Shown here: positions 1-8,243 of the stretch, piece after piece | Layout: the number at the start of each line of letters is the position of its first letter | Position numbering within the stretch: position 1 is the stretch's first letter | Assembly (NCBI GenBank): GCA_002205125.1 | Contig: NIOE01000016.1 | Coordinates: 142,627-206,626, forward strand | From: Roseateles noduli | GTDB taxonomy: Bacteria > Pseudomonadota > Gammaproteobacteria > Burkholderiales > Burkholderiaceae_C | Direction: 5' to 3' | Length of the DNA: 64,000 bases | Made by a program: the position numbers and the translations under genes | Notes under the pieces: generated by a model | Databases searched by the model: none | The model's input: the letters and a program-made list of their open reading frames with translations, nothing else | What the model was told of the DNA's origin: nothing

Positions 1-392
1 GGCGCCGCCCTCCATGCCCCAGGGGCTCGTCATCACGAGAATGCCGGCGGCCTCCGCCATGTCGACGACAACGTCGAAGAGATGGTTCCGCGGCTCGGGC
101 CAGAGGCAGGTCCTTCCGCGACTCCCGAGGAAGGCGCCGCAATGTGCGGGATGCCGTTCACCGTCACGCTGCCGACGAACGGGAGCGGATCCTCTCCGAG
201 TTCGATCAGGTAGTCCCGGTACCACTCCTGACGCACTTCGAACGGGTGAACCACGGAATCCCAGCAACGCGGACTGGGTGGCCAGGGTGTCGGGATCTCC
301 GGGTCCAGAGACAGGCGCGGCGGGTTGACCAGGTGTTCGAGGGCCACCCGCTGCGACTGGCCCTTCAGATGTGCTTGTTGCATGAGGCTCAT
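1..392 (-). pseudogene. Unrecognised protein gene, frameshifted and cut by the left edge
   Basis: Minus-strand reading from ATG at 392 gives about 85 residues of ordinary-looking protein (start MSLMQQAHLKGQ, later WYRDYLIELGEDPLPFVGSV). Near position 140 the sensible reading moves to another frame, which then runs open off the left edge and contains LFDVVVDMAEAAGILVM. In the first frame the sequence becomes Ser/Pro/Arg-rich after VNGIPHIAA and stops at 33. This is seen directly: two coding-like halves in different frames. Either the gene is a pseudogene or there is a one- or two-base sequencing error in the GC run at 130-150. I do not recognise the family. It is divergent from mdcR. Confidence 0.4.
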
Positions 393-505
393 TGCACTGC
401 GCCTCGCCCCGCAACGCGATCCTCAATTCGTTGGTAGATGCGGGCGCAACACCAACGGCAGATGAAGGTCGGTGAGCCTCCATGGATGCCTGATTTGAGC
501 GATGC

Positions 506-522
506 CTGATCCCTGGAATCAG
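506..522. promoter_or_regulatory. Palindrome upstream of mdcR
   Basis: CTGAT and ATCAG arms at 506-510 and 518-522 extend to a 17-bp imperfect palindrome. It lies about 150 bp upstream of the chosen mdcR start and about 115 bp upstream of the divergent gene at 392. It could be an autoregulatory LysR site, but it lacks a clear T-N11-A pattern. Apart from this and a direct repeat of GATGCCTGAT (484-493 and 501-510), I see nothing in 393-669. Confidence 0.25.
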
Positions 523-669
523 TCGGTCACAACGGCCCTCGGAGCGTTCGCCGCAGACACTGTTGATCGCCGTCAGGCGATCGTGGGCGATCCGCCGCTA
601 CGCAAATCTGTAGGCGGCATTCGCTGCACGCACAATGGACCTCTTCTCCGACTCCCGACGTCGCGTTCC

Positions 670-1584
670 ATGCTCCCCCGCATCAGCGAAGAGATCACCT
701 TCCGCAAGCTCGAGATCCTGATCACGTTCCTGGAGAGCGGCAGCCTCGCGCGCGCCGCGGAGCGGCTGGGCACGAGCGCCGTCAGCGTGCACCGCGCGCT
801 GCATTCGCTCGAGGCCGGCACGCGCTGCGCGCTGTTCCGGCTCGAAGGCCGCAACCTGCAGCCCACCGACGCCGCCCACGCGCTCGCCGACGTCGCCCGC
901 GAGATCCTCCAGCGCATGGACGAAGGCATCAGCGCCACCCGCGCCATCGCCGGCTACGGCGCCGAACGCATCCGCATCGGCTCGCTGTACTCGCTGACCA
1001 GCGGCACCGTGCCGTCGATGATCATGGCGCTCAAGGCCCGCAAGCCCGACGTGCAGGCCGAGCTCATCCTGGGCTCCAACTCCGACCTCACCCAGCGCCT
1101 GCGCGATGGCACCATCGACGCCGCCGTCATGGGCCTGCCCGAGGCCGCGCCCGAACTGGAGACCCACGCCCTCTTCGAGGACGACATCTTCTTCGCCGCC
1201 CCGGCCCAGTCGCCGTACGCCGAGCTGAGCAGCATCGACCTGCGCGACTGCGTCGAGGAGCGCTTCGTCAGCCTGCAGGAAGGCTTCGTCACCTACAACC
1301 GCTTCGTCGACGCCTTCCGCATCGCCGGGTTCGAGCCGCAGATCGTCATGAAGACCAACGACATCTTCTCGCTCATGAACCTGGTGGGCGGCGGCATCGG
1401 CTGCACCCTGCTGCCCGGCCGAGTGCGCGGCGTTCTGCCGCCCAGCGTGCGGCTCATCCCGCTCCAGGAGCGCTACGCCGTGCGCCAGACCATCGCGCTG
1501 TGTTTCCTGCGCACCCGCGAGCGCGATCCCAACCTGCTCGCGCTGCTCGCGGCCAGCCGCACGCTGAAACTCGGCGGCCACTGA
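670..1584 (+). CDS. mdcR: LysR-type regulator of malonate utilisation
   Basis: 304-residue LysR-family regulator. The N-terminal winged HTH covers roughly residues 8-65 (LEILITFLESGSLARAAERLG, then a recognition helix ending RALHSLEAG). The substrate-binding-like sensor domain follows from about residue 90 to 290. The ATG at 670 is preferred over the 502 start because it puts the HTH at the usual distance from the N-terminus and gives the normal family length. It lies directly upstream of mdcA in the same direction with a 125-bp gap. The assignment as MdcR rests on this context plus family resemblance; known MdcR proteins activate mdc genes in response to malonate. Unlike many LysR genes it is not divergent from its presumed target. 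Confidence 0.85.
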   Translation: MLPRISEEITFRKLEILITFLESGSLARAAERLGTSAVSVHRALHSLEAGTRCALFRLEGRNLQPTDAAHALADVAREILQRMDEGISATRAIAGYGAERIRIGSLYSLTSGTVPSMIMALKARKPDVQAELILGSNSDLTQRLRDGTIDAAVMGLPEAAPELETHALFEDDIFFAAPAQSPYAELSSIDLRDCVEERFVSLQEGFVTYNRFVDAFRIAGFEPQIVMKTNDIFSLMNLVGGGIGCTLLPGRVRGVLPPSVRLIPLQERYAVRQTIALCFLRTRERDPNLLALLAASRTLKLGGH

Positions 1585-1709
1585 GGCGCCCGTGCGGCAC
1601 CGGTGCGGCGCCGATGCGGGTATCCCCTCGGCAACCGTTCCGCTCCCCGTAATCGTCCCGCGTACCGGTTGATTGATCGGGCGGCCCCCGGCCCGTAACT
1701 TCCGTCTCC

Positions 1710-3389
1710 ATGGACCGCATCCCCATGGACACCAAGGCCCGCGACCGCGCCGCCCGGCTCGCCGCGGCCCGCGAGGCGCTCGGCACGCGACTGGCCGCAC
1801 GACACGTCGAGACCGACGCGATCGTCGACCTGCTCCACGCCGTGCTCAGGCCCGGCGACCGCGTCTGCCTGGAGGGCAACAACCAGAAGCAGGCCGACTT
1901 CCTGGCCAAGGCGCTGGTCCGCCTCGACCCCGCACGCGTCCACGACCTGCACATGGTCCAGTCCGTGCTCGCGCTGCCCGAACACCTCGACGTCTTCGAG
2001 CGCGGCATCGCCGGCCTGCTCGACTTCAGCTTCTCCGGGCCGCAGGGTGCGCGACTCGCCAAGCTGCTGTCCGCCGGCCGCCTCAAGATCGGCGCGATCC
2101 ACACCTACTTGGAGCTGTTCGCCCGCTACTTCGTCGACCTGACGCCCAAGGTCTCGCTGATCGCCGCGCAGGCTGCCGACGCGCACGGCAACCTCTACAC
2201 CGGCCCCAACACCGAGGACACGCCCGCGATCGTCGAGGCGACCGCGTTCTCCGGCGGCATCGTCATCGCGCAGGTCAACGAGCTGCTGCCCGAAGGCACT
2301 GCCCTGCCCCGCGTCGACGTGCCCGCGGACTGGGTCGACTTCGTCGTGCGCGCGCCCACGCCCAACGTCATCGAGCCGCTGTTCACCCGCGACCCCGCGC
2401 AGATCAGCGAGATCCAGGTGCTGATGGCGATGATGGCCATCAAGGGCATCTACGCCGAGTACGGCGTGCAGCGCCTCAACCACGGCATCGGCTTCGACAC
2501 CGCCGCGATCGAGCTGCTGCTGCCGACCTACGGCGAGTCGCTCGGCCTCAAGGGAAAGATCTGCCGCCACTGGGCGCTGAATCCGCACCCCGCGCTGATC
2601 CCGGCGATCGAGGCGGGCTGGGTGGAATCCATCCATTCGTTCGGTTCCGAGCTCGGCATGGAGGACTACATCCGCGCCCGCTCCGACGTGTTCTTCACCG
2701 GCCCCGACGGCAGCCTGCGCAGCAACCGCGCGTTCAGCCAGGCGGCGGGGCATTACGCCTGCGATCTGTTCATCGGCTCGACGCTGCAGATGGACCTGGC
2801 GGGCAACAGTTCGACGGCGACGCTGGGCCGCATCGCCGGCTTCGGCGGCGCGCCCAACATGGGCGCCGACGCGCGCGGCCGCCGCCACGCCAGCCCCGCG
2901 TGGCTGAAGGCGGGCGAGGAGGCGCGCGGCCACCTGACCGGCGCCGCCGCGACACCGCGCGGACGCAAGCTGGTGGTTCAGATGGTCGAGACCTTCCGCG
3001 AGCACATGCAGCCCGCGTTCGTCGAGCGCCTCGACGCCTGGGAGCTGCAGCGCCAGGCCGGCATGGACCTGCCGCCGATCATGATCTACGGCGACGACGT
3101 CACGCACGTCCTCACCGAGGAAGGCATCGCCAACCTGCTGCTGTGCCGCAGCGACGAGGAACGCGAGCAGGCGATCCGCGGCGTCGCCGGCTACACGGCG
3201 GTCGGTCTGGGGCGCGATCGGCGCGCCGTCGAGAACCTGCGCGACCGCGGCGTGATCAAGCGCCCGGAGGATCTCGGCATCGACCCGCGCGACGCCACCC
3301 GCAACCTGCTGGCCGCACGCGGCATGCGCGACCTGGTGCGCGCCTCCGGCGGCCTATACCAGCCGCCGAAGCGCTTCCGCAACTGGTGA
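1710..3389 (+). CDS. mdcA: Malonate decarboxylase alpha subunit (acetyl-S-ACP:malonate ACP transferase)
   Basis: 559 residues, the usual MdcA length. In the biotin-independent malonate decarboxylase, this subunit swaps acetyl for malonyl on the thiol of the acyl carrier protein MdcC, so malonate enters the cycle. The sequence is collinear with the family throughout (N-terminal VCLEGNNQKQADFLAKAL, glycine-rich GRIAGFGGAPNMGADARGR around residue 390, C-terminal GLYQPPKRFRNW). A second ATG at 1725 is an equally possible start; neither has a strong Shine-Dalgarno. It is the first structural gene of the mdc operon, 76 bp before mdcC. Confidence 0.95.
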   Translation: MDRIPMDTKARDRAARLAAAREALGTRLAARHVETDAIVDLLHAVLRPGDRVCLEGNNQKQADFLAKALVRLDPARVHDLHMVQSVLALPEHLDVFERGIAGLLDFSFSGPQGARLAKLLSAGRLKIGAIHTYLELFARYFVDLTPKVSLIAAQAADAHGNLYTGPNTEDTPAIVEATAFSGGIVIAQVNELLPEGTALPRVDVPADWVDFVVRAPTPNVIEPLFTRDPAQISEIQVLMAMMAIKGIYAEYGVQRLNHGIGFDTAAIELLLPTYGESLGLKGKICRHWALNPHPALIPAIEAGWVESIHSFGSELGMEDYIRARSDVFFTGPDGSLRSNRAFSQAAGHYACDLFIGSTLQMDLAGNSSTATLGRIAGFGGAPNMGADARGRRHASPAWLKAGEEARGHLTGAAATPRGRKLVVQMVETFREHMQPAFVERLDAWELQRQAGMDLPPIMIYGDDVTHVLTEEGIANLLLCRSDEEREQAIRGVAGYTAVGLGRDRRAVENLRDRGVIKRPEDLGIDPRDATRNLLAARGMRDLVRASGGLYQPPKRFRNW

Positions 3390-3465
3390 GCCGTCTCGAC
3401 AGCCATCGCGAGCCAGCACGAAACAAGCACGACGAGCCCACACGAGACAACACGAGAGAGATGCC

Positions 3466-3789
3466 ATGACGCCCGTTCCGCCCGGTCTCGAAACCCTGGA
3501 CTTCCGCTTCGCTGGCTCCCGCGCACTGAGCGGCTTCGCGCCGGTGCTGGTCGGCGTCGTCGGTTCCGGCAACCTGGAGGTGATGCTCGAACCGCAGGCC
3601 GACGGCGACTGCGCCGTCCGCGTCCAGACCTCCGCGCGAGGCTTCGCGACCATCTGGCAGGCGGTGCTCGACGACTTCCACCGCCGTCACGACCTGGCCG
3701 GCGTGCGCGTGTCCATCAACGACATGGGCGCCACGCCGGCGGTCGTCAGCCTGCGGCTCGACCAGGCGGTGCAGGAGCTGCGGCCATGA
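3466..3789 (+). CDS. mdcC: Malonate decarboxylase acyl carrier protein (delta subunit)
   Basis: 107-residue acyl carrier protein. It carries the 2'-(5''-triphosphoribosyl)-3'-dephospho-CoA prosthetic group whose thiol holds the acetyl or malonyl group. The attachment serine is expected at Ser34 in GVVGSGNLEVML, which matches the conserved VGSG(D/N) site of known MdcC proteins. The C-terminal NDMGATPAVVSLRLDQ block is also family-typical. GAGAGA seven to twelve bases upstream serves as ribosome binding site. Its stop overlaps the mdcD start by four bases (ATGA), which implies translational coupling. Confidence 0.95.
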   Translation: MTPVPPGLETLDFRFAGSRALSGFAPVLVGVVGSGNLEVMLEPQADGDCAVRVQTSARGFATIWQAVLDDFHRRHDLAGVRVSINDMGATPAVVSLRLDQAVQELRP

Positions 3790-4712
3790 CGGCGCTCTCC
3801 TACGCGGAATGCTCGGCGCGCGAGCGGCTGGCGTTGCTGCTCGATCCGGACAGCTTCCACGAATGGCTGCCGCCGCAGGAGCGCGTCATGAGTCCGCATC
3901 TGGCGCAGCTCGGCGTGCCCTCGGCCTTCGACGACGGCGTCGCGGTCGGGCGCGCGGCGCTCGCCGGCCGGGCCATCTTCGTGGCCGCGCAGGAAGGCGC
4001 GTTCATGGGCGGCGGCGTGGGCGAGGTCCACGGCGCCAAGCTCGTCGGTCTCCTGCGCCGCGCGCTGCGCGACCGGCCCGCCGCGGTGCTGCTGCTGCTC
4101 GACTCGGGCGGCGTCCGTCTGCATGAGGCCAACGCCGGCCTGATCGCGGTGTCCGAGGTCATGCGCGCGGTGCTGGATGTCCGCGACGCCGGCATCCCGG
4201 TGATCGCGCTGATCGGCGCGGCCAACGGCTGCTTCGGCGGCATGGGCATCGTGGCGCGCTGCACCGACTTCGTCGTCATGAGCGATCTCGGCCGGCTCGC
4301 GATGTCGGGGCCCGAGGTCATCGAGGCGTCCAACGGCGTCGAGGAATTCGACGCCCGCGACCGCGCGCTGGTCTGGCGCACCACCGGCGGCAAGCACCGC
4401 TGGCTGAGCGGCGACTGCGACGCGCTGGTCGAGGACGACGTCGCCGCCTTCCGCCGCGCGGCGATCGCGGCCATGGACACGCTGCCGACATCGCGACCGG
4501 TCACGATCGATGCGTTGGAGACGGAGCACGCCTTGCTCGCCCATCGGCTGTCGCTGCTCGACGCCGCGGTCGCCGGCGACGACGCGCAGGCCTTGTGGAC
4601 CCGGCTCGGCGTCGCGCAGGCCGCGCAGGTGCCGGACCTGGAGGTCGCCGAGGTCGTGCCCTTGCGCACGCTCGCCGCCGCGCCCCAGACCGTGAAGCGG
4701 TTGCACGGCTGA
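3786..4712 (+). CDS. mdcD: Malonate decarboxylase beta subunit
   Basis: 308 residues with a carboxyltransferase-type crotonase fold. With MdcE it forms the malonyl-S-ACP decarboxylase that releases CO2 and regenerates acetyl-S-ACP. Family features visible include the N-terminal YAECSARERLALLLDPDSFHEW, the glycine-rich AAQEGAFMGGGVGEVHGAKLVG stretch, LLLLDSGGVRLHEANAGL around residue 102 and the oxyanion-hole region GAANGCFGGMG near residue 140. It starts inside the mdcC stop codon. An octamer repeat begins across its own stop codon. Confidence 0.95.
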   Translation: MTALSYAECSARERLALLLDPDSFHEWLPPQERVMSPHLAQLGVPSAFDDGVAVGRAALAGRAIFVAAQEGAFMGGGVGEVHGAKLVGLLRRALRDRPAAVLLLLDSGGVRLHEANAGLIAVSEVMRAVLDVRDAGIPVIALIGAANGCFGGMGIVARCTDFVVMSDLGRLAMSGPEVIEASNGVEEFDARDRALVWRTTGGKHRWLSGDCDALVEDDVAAFRRAAIAAMDTLPTSRPVTIDALETEHALLAHRLSLLDAAVAGDDAQALWTRLGVAQAAQVPDLEVAEVVPLRTLAAAPQTVKRLHG

Positions 4713-4752
4713 ACGGCTGAACGGCTGAACGACTGGACGACTGGACTACTGA
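4705..4752 (+). repeat. Degenerate 8-bp tandem repeat across the mdcD stop
   Basis: Six consecutive octamers can be read: ACGGCTGA three times (4705-4728), ACGACTGG twice (4729-4744), then ACTACTGA (4745-4752). The first unit contains the mdcD stop codon. Because the unit is not a multiple of three, the repeat places TGA in successive frames, so any readthrough would end quickly. Similar CTGAGC/CTGGAC motifs continue to about 4780. Confidence 0.7.
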
Positions 4753-4812
4753 GCCGCTCGAAGACTGAGCTGCTGGACGGCAGAACCGACGAGCCTCGAA
4801 GGAGATCCGAAG

Positions 4813-5514
4813 ATGGACTGGAAGACACTGACCGCGACGCTGTTCGGTGCCGACGTCGCCCTGACGCAGGACGGCGATTTCCTGCACGGCACCGTCGAAC
4901 TCGACGGCGAGCCGCTGACTCTCGTCGGCACGACGAACCACGCGCCGATCGGCGTCAAGCTCGCGCTGGCGCAGGCGCGCGTGGTGCTGGACACCCTCGC
5001 CCGCCATCCGGGTCGACCGATCCTGCTGCTGATCGACACGCAGGGGCAGCAGCTGCGGCGTCGCGACGAGCTGCTCGGCATCAACCGCGCGATGGCACAT
5101 CTGGGCATGACGATCGATCTGGCGCGTCGGCGCGGGCATCGCGTGCTCGGGCTGGTGTACGACCAGGCGCTGTCGGGCGGCTTCATCACCTCCGGCCTCA
5201 TCGCCGACGCCTGCGACGCGCTGCCCGAGGCCGAGATCCGCGTGATGCGCATCCCGGCGATGTCGCGCGTGACCAAGCTGCCGGAAGAGATGCTTACCGC
5301 GCTGTCCGAAACGAATCCCGTGTTCGCGCCGGGCGTCGACAACTACGTGGCCATGGGCGGTGTGCGCCGGCTCTGGTCCGGCGACCTGCAGGCGGCGCTA
5401 CGACAGGCGCTGGCGGATGCGCCGACCGAGGACCGCCGCGAGATCGACGGCGCCGAGCGCGGCGGACGCCGGCTCGCCGCGGCCGTGACGCAGCGCGTGC
5501 TCGACGCGGCCTGA
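4813..5514 (+). CDS. mdcE: Malonate decarboxylase gamma subunit
   Basis: 233-residue partner of MdcD in malonyl-S-ACP decarboxylation. The fold is crotonase-like, with the family block PILLLIDTQGQQLRRRDELLGIN around residue 72 and VYDQALSGGFITSGLIADACDAL around residue 116. A strong AAGGAG lies ten bases before the ATG, which makes the start secure. The 100-bp gap from mdcD contains the octamer repeat. Like MdcD, it contributes to the active site of a heterodimer and is not expected to work alone. Confidence 0.94.
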   Translation: MDWKTLTATLFGADVALTQDGDFLHGTVELDGEPLTLVGTTNHAPIGVKLALAQARVVLDTLARHPGRPILLLIDTQGQQLRRRDELLGINRAMAHLGMTIDLARRRGHRVLGLVYDQALSGGFITSGLIADACDALPEAEIRVMRIPAMSRVTKLPEEMLTALSETNPVFAPGVDNYVAMGGVRRLWSGDLQAALRQALADAPTEDRREIDGAERGGRRLAAAVTQRVLDAA

Positions 5515-5604
5515 TGCCGATCGACACCATCGACGCCGATCGACGTCGTCCGGGATTGCTCGAAGTCCCCTCGCTTCCGGATCGTCCTTGAACAGAACAC
5601 CGCC

Positions 5605-6285
5605 ATGGCCCGCCTTCACCGCCATCAACTCGTGCATCTGACGCCCGCGGCCTGGGATCGCTTGCGAACGAGCGCGCGCGACGCTGTCGAGCGCGAATGC
5701 CTCACGCTGTGGGCCTCGCGCGGACTGCCGCTGGTGGTGACGCAGCAGCGCTGCGATGCGGGCGCCGAGCCGGCCTCGATCGCGATGGGTTTGTCGGCGC
5801 CGCTGCGCTGGGAGTCGCGCCGCATCGGCGTCAGCGCCGCGCGCAGCGAGGTGATGTTCTTCGACGAATTCCCCGCCGCGCGCGCAGTCTCGAAGCTGCT
5901 GCCCGCGTCGGCCCGCGCCGCCTGGGACGACCTGTGCCGCGCGGCATTCGCCTGCGGCGTCCAGCCGCGCGTCTACGGCAGCTACGGCTGGCAGGCGCTG
6001 TCGACAATGGTCCACGTGCGCGCCGATTCGGATGCGGACCTGTGGGTCGGCGTGACCGACGCCGAGCAGGCCGACCAGGTCGCCGCGCTGCTGGCGGCCG
6101 CGGAGGTCCCCGGACTCCGGCTCGACGGCGAGCTGGTCTTCGACGGCGACAACGCCGTGTCCTGGCGCGAATGGCTCACCTGGCGCGCCGGCGGCGTGCG
6201 CGCCATCCTGGTCAAGTCCATGGGCGGCAGCCGGCTCGCAACGGAGCTCGGCGAGATCGTCCGGGACGTCAAGGCGGCGGCATGA
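5605..6285 (+). CDS. mdcG: Malonate decarboxylase holo-ACP synthase
   Basis: 226-residue phosphoribosyl-dephospho-CoA transferase that attaches the triphosphoribosyl-dephospho-CoA group made by MdcB to Ser34 of MdcC. It has a nucleotidyltransferase-type active site: VYGSYGWQ around residue 124, followed by DSDADLWVGV around residue 140 with the paired acidic residues expected to bind metal. The N-terminus RHQLVHLTPAAWD is typical of MdcG. The ribosome binding site is weak. The gene sits between mdcE and mdcB, giving the order A-C-D-E-G-B-H. Confidence 0.92.
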   Translation: MARLHRHQLVHLTPAAWDRLRTSARDAVERECLTLWASRGLPLVVTQQRCDAGAEPASIAMGLSAPLRWESRRIGVSAARSEVMFFDEFPAARAVSKLLPASARAAWDDLCRAAFACGVQPRVYGSYGWQALSTMVHVRADSDADLWVGVTDAEQADQVAALLAAAEVPGLRLDGELVFDGDNAVSWREWLTWRAGGVRAILVKSMGGSRLATELGEIVRDVKAAA

Positions 6286-6298
6286 ACGCCGACAGCGC

Positions 6299-7165
6299 AT
6301 GACGCCCGACGCCATCGGCCGCGCCGCCGCCGCCGCGCTGTACGACGAACTGGCGCTGTCGCCCAAGCCCGGCCTGGTCACGTTCACCAGCAACGGCAGC
6401 CACAGCGACATGGATGCGCGGACCTTCATGCGCAGCCTCTCGTCGCTGCGTCCGTATTTCGTCCGCATCGCCGGTCTCGGCGCGGCGGGCGCGGAATTCG
6501 CCGAACTCGAACGCGCCGGCATCGAGGCGGAAGCCCGGATGCTCGCAGCGACCGGCGGCGTCAACACGCATCGCGGCGCGATCTTCCTGCTGGGTCTGCT
6601 CTGCGCCGCCGCCGGCGCCGTCGTCGCCACGCCCAAGCACTGGACGCCGGAGGCTCTGCGCACCACGCTCATCGAGCGTTGGGGCGACGCACTGCGACGC
6701 CGTGCGTCCCGGCCATCCCACCTGCCCGGCGGTATCGCCGCGCGCCAGCTGAAGCTGCGCAGCGCGTCCGAGGAGGCCGCGCTGGGTTTCCCCGCCGTGT
6801 TCGAAACGGCGATTCCGGCGATGCGTTCGGCCATCCAGCGCGGGCTGTCGCGCGAGCGCGCGCAACTCGACACGCTCCTCCATCTGATGGCGACGCTGGA
6901 CGACAGCAACCTCGCGCATCGCGGCGGTCTCGACGGGCTGCGCTTCGCGCAGCGCGCTGCCCGTGAGTTCATCGCCCAAGGCGGCGCGGCGACGGCAGAC
7001 GCGGACGATCGCGCCGCCGCGATCGCCGCCGACTTCGAGGCTCGTCGGCTGTCCCCCGGCGGATCTGCCGACATGCTGGCCGCCGTGTGCTGGATGCGGC
7101 GCATCGGAGCCCTCGGCGCGATCGATGTGGTCGACGTGGTGCCGGCACGCCTCGCCCTCCCGTGA
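6299..7165 (+). CDS. mdcB: Triphosphoribosyl-dephospho-CoA synthase
   Basis: 288-residue CitG/MdcB-family enzyme. It joins dephospho-CoA and ATP to make 2'-(5''-triphosphoribosyl)-3'-dephospho-CoA, the precursor of the MdcC prosthetic group. Signature blocks are LALSPKPGLVT near residue 20 and NGSHSDMDARTFMRS near residue 30, then TGGVNTHRGAIFLLG near residue 82 and the C-terminal GGSADMLAAVCWM. It starts 13 bases after mdcG and its last codon overlaps the mdcH GTG start (GTGA). Confidence 0.93.
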   Translation: MTPDAIGRAAAAALYDELALSPKPGLVTFTSNGSHSDMDARTFMRSLSSLRPYFVRIAGLGAAGAEFAELERAGIEAEARMLAATGGVNTHRGAIFLLGLLCAAAGAVVATPKHWTPEALRTTLIERWGDALRRRASRPSHLPGGIAARQLKLRSASEEAALGFPAVFETAIPAMRSAIQRGLSRERAQLDTLLHLMATLDDSNLAHRGGLDGLRFAQRAAREFIAQGGAATADADDRAAAIAADFEARRLSPGGSADMLAAVCWMRRIGALGAIDVVDVVPARLALP

Positions 7166-8085
7166 GCGTCGCAGTCGTCTTCAGCGGTCAGGGGAACCAG
7201 CATCCGGCGATGCTGTCGTGGCTGGGCGACGATGCCTCACTGTCGGCCATGACGGCCCGACTCGGCGTCCCCGATTGGCGCGCGGCACTCGCCGATAGCG
7301 CATGGGCACGAACGAACGCGCACGCGCAGGTGTTGCTCACGACGACCGGCCTCGCCGCGTGGTCGCGCATCGCTGCGCGCTTGATGAGCGCATCGATTGC
7401 GATCGACGGCGTCGCCGGTTATAGCGTCGGCGAGCTCGCCGCGTGTGCGGCGGCGGGCGTCATCGATGCGGAGCACGCCATCCGGCTCGCGGCACAGCGC
7501 GCGACGCACATGGACGAGGCGAGCCGGTCGCTCGCGGGCGGACTCTGCGGCGTGACTGGCATCGCGGCGGCGGACGTTGAAGCCGTTCTGCTCGGAACGA
7601 CCGTGAGCATCGCCATCCGCAACGGCGACGACTCCGTCGTCATCGGCGGGCCGCTCGGCGAGGACGCGCTCGATGCCGTCGAAGCGACGCTGGCCGCGCG
7701 CGGCGCGCGCTGCACGCGGCTCGCCGTCTCTGTCGCCTCCCACACGCCGCTGATGCGCTCCGCGGCGCAGGCGTTCGGCGACGCGTTATCGACGGCCGAA
7801 CTGCGTGCTCCGACGCTCGCGCTGTTCGACAGCGACGCCAATCGCGTCTGGACTGCCGACCAGGCGCGTGCCGGACTCGCGCGTCAGATCGACCATACGG
7901 TCCGATGGGACGAGGTCATGGATCAGCTCGCCGCGCGCGCACCCTCCTGCGTGCTGGAGATCGGCGGCGGTCAGGCACTCGCGCGTCTTTGGCAACAGCG
8001 GCATCCGTCGATTCCCGCGCGCTCCGCCGACGAGTTCCGCACGCTGGACGGCGTGCTCGCGTGGATCGAGCGCAGCGCGCCGTGA
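7162..8085 (+). CDS. mdcH: Malonyl-CoA:ACP transacylase for malonate decarboxylase
   Basis: 307 residues from the GTG at 7162, which overlaps the mdcB stop by four bases; upstream in-frame ATGs lie inside mdcB and would add non-family sequence. It loads the MdcC carrier with malonyl to prime the decarboxylase. FabD-like motifs: GQGNQ at residues 9-13, the nucleophile elbow GYSVGELAA with Ser near 88, and catalytic His near 194 in ASHTPLM. Low sequence similarity to FabD outside these motifs is normal for MdcH. Confidence 0.92.
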   Translation: MSVAVVFSGQGNQHPAMLSWLGDDASLSAMTARLGVPDWRAALADSAWARTNAHAQVLLTTTGLAAWSRIAARLMSASIAIDGVAGYSVGELAACAAAGVIDAEHAIRLAAQRATHMDEASRSLAGGLCGVTGIAAADVEAVLLGTTVSIAIRNGDDSVVIGGPLGEDALDAVEATLAARGARCTRLAVSVASHTPLMRSAAQAFGDALSTAELRAPTLALFDSDANRVWTADQARAGLARQIDHTVRWDEVMDQLAARAPSCVLEIGGGQALARLWQQRHPSIPARSADEFRTLDGVLAWIERSAP

Positions 8086-8243
8086 GGTGCGCGGAACGGG
8101 TTCTCCCTCGATCGTTGCGTCGCGCGTAAAGATCCCGTCACGAGCTTGATTGAAGCTCGCCCGCGCGCTCGATACCGTGCATGCCATCGAGAAACGATGC
8201 GGCCGGCGTTCGACGCGCCGGACCGTCACAACAGGAGACGGCG

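Noticed and set aside
502..669. Upstream extension of mdcR from ATG 502
   Set aside because: It adds 56 residues without family character before the LysR helix-turn-helix; ATG 670 gives the normal length.
598..3107. Long open frames opposite mdcR and mdcA
   Set aside because: They are Arg/Ala/Gly-rich shadows of strongly recognised plus-strand genes, as expected in GC-rich DNA.
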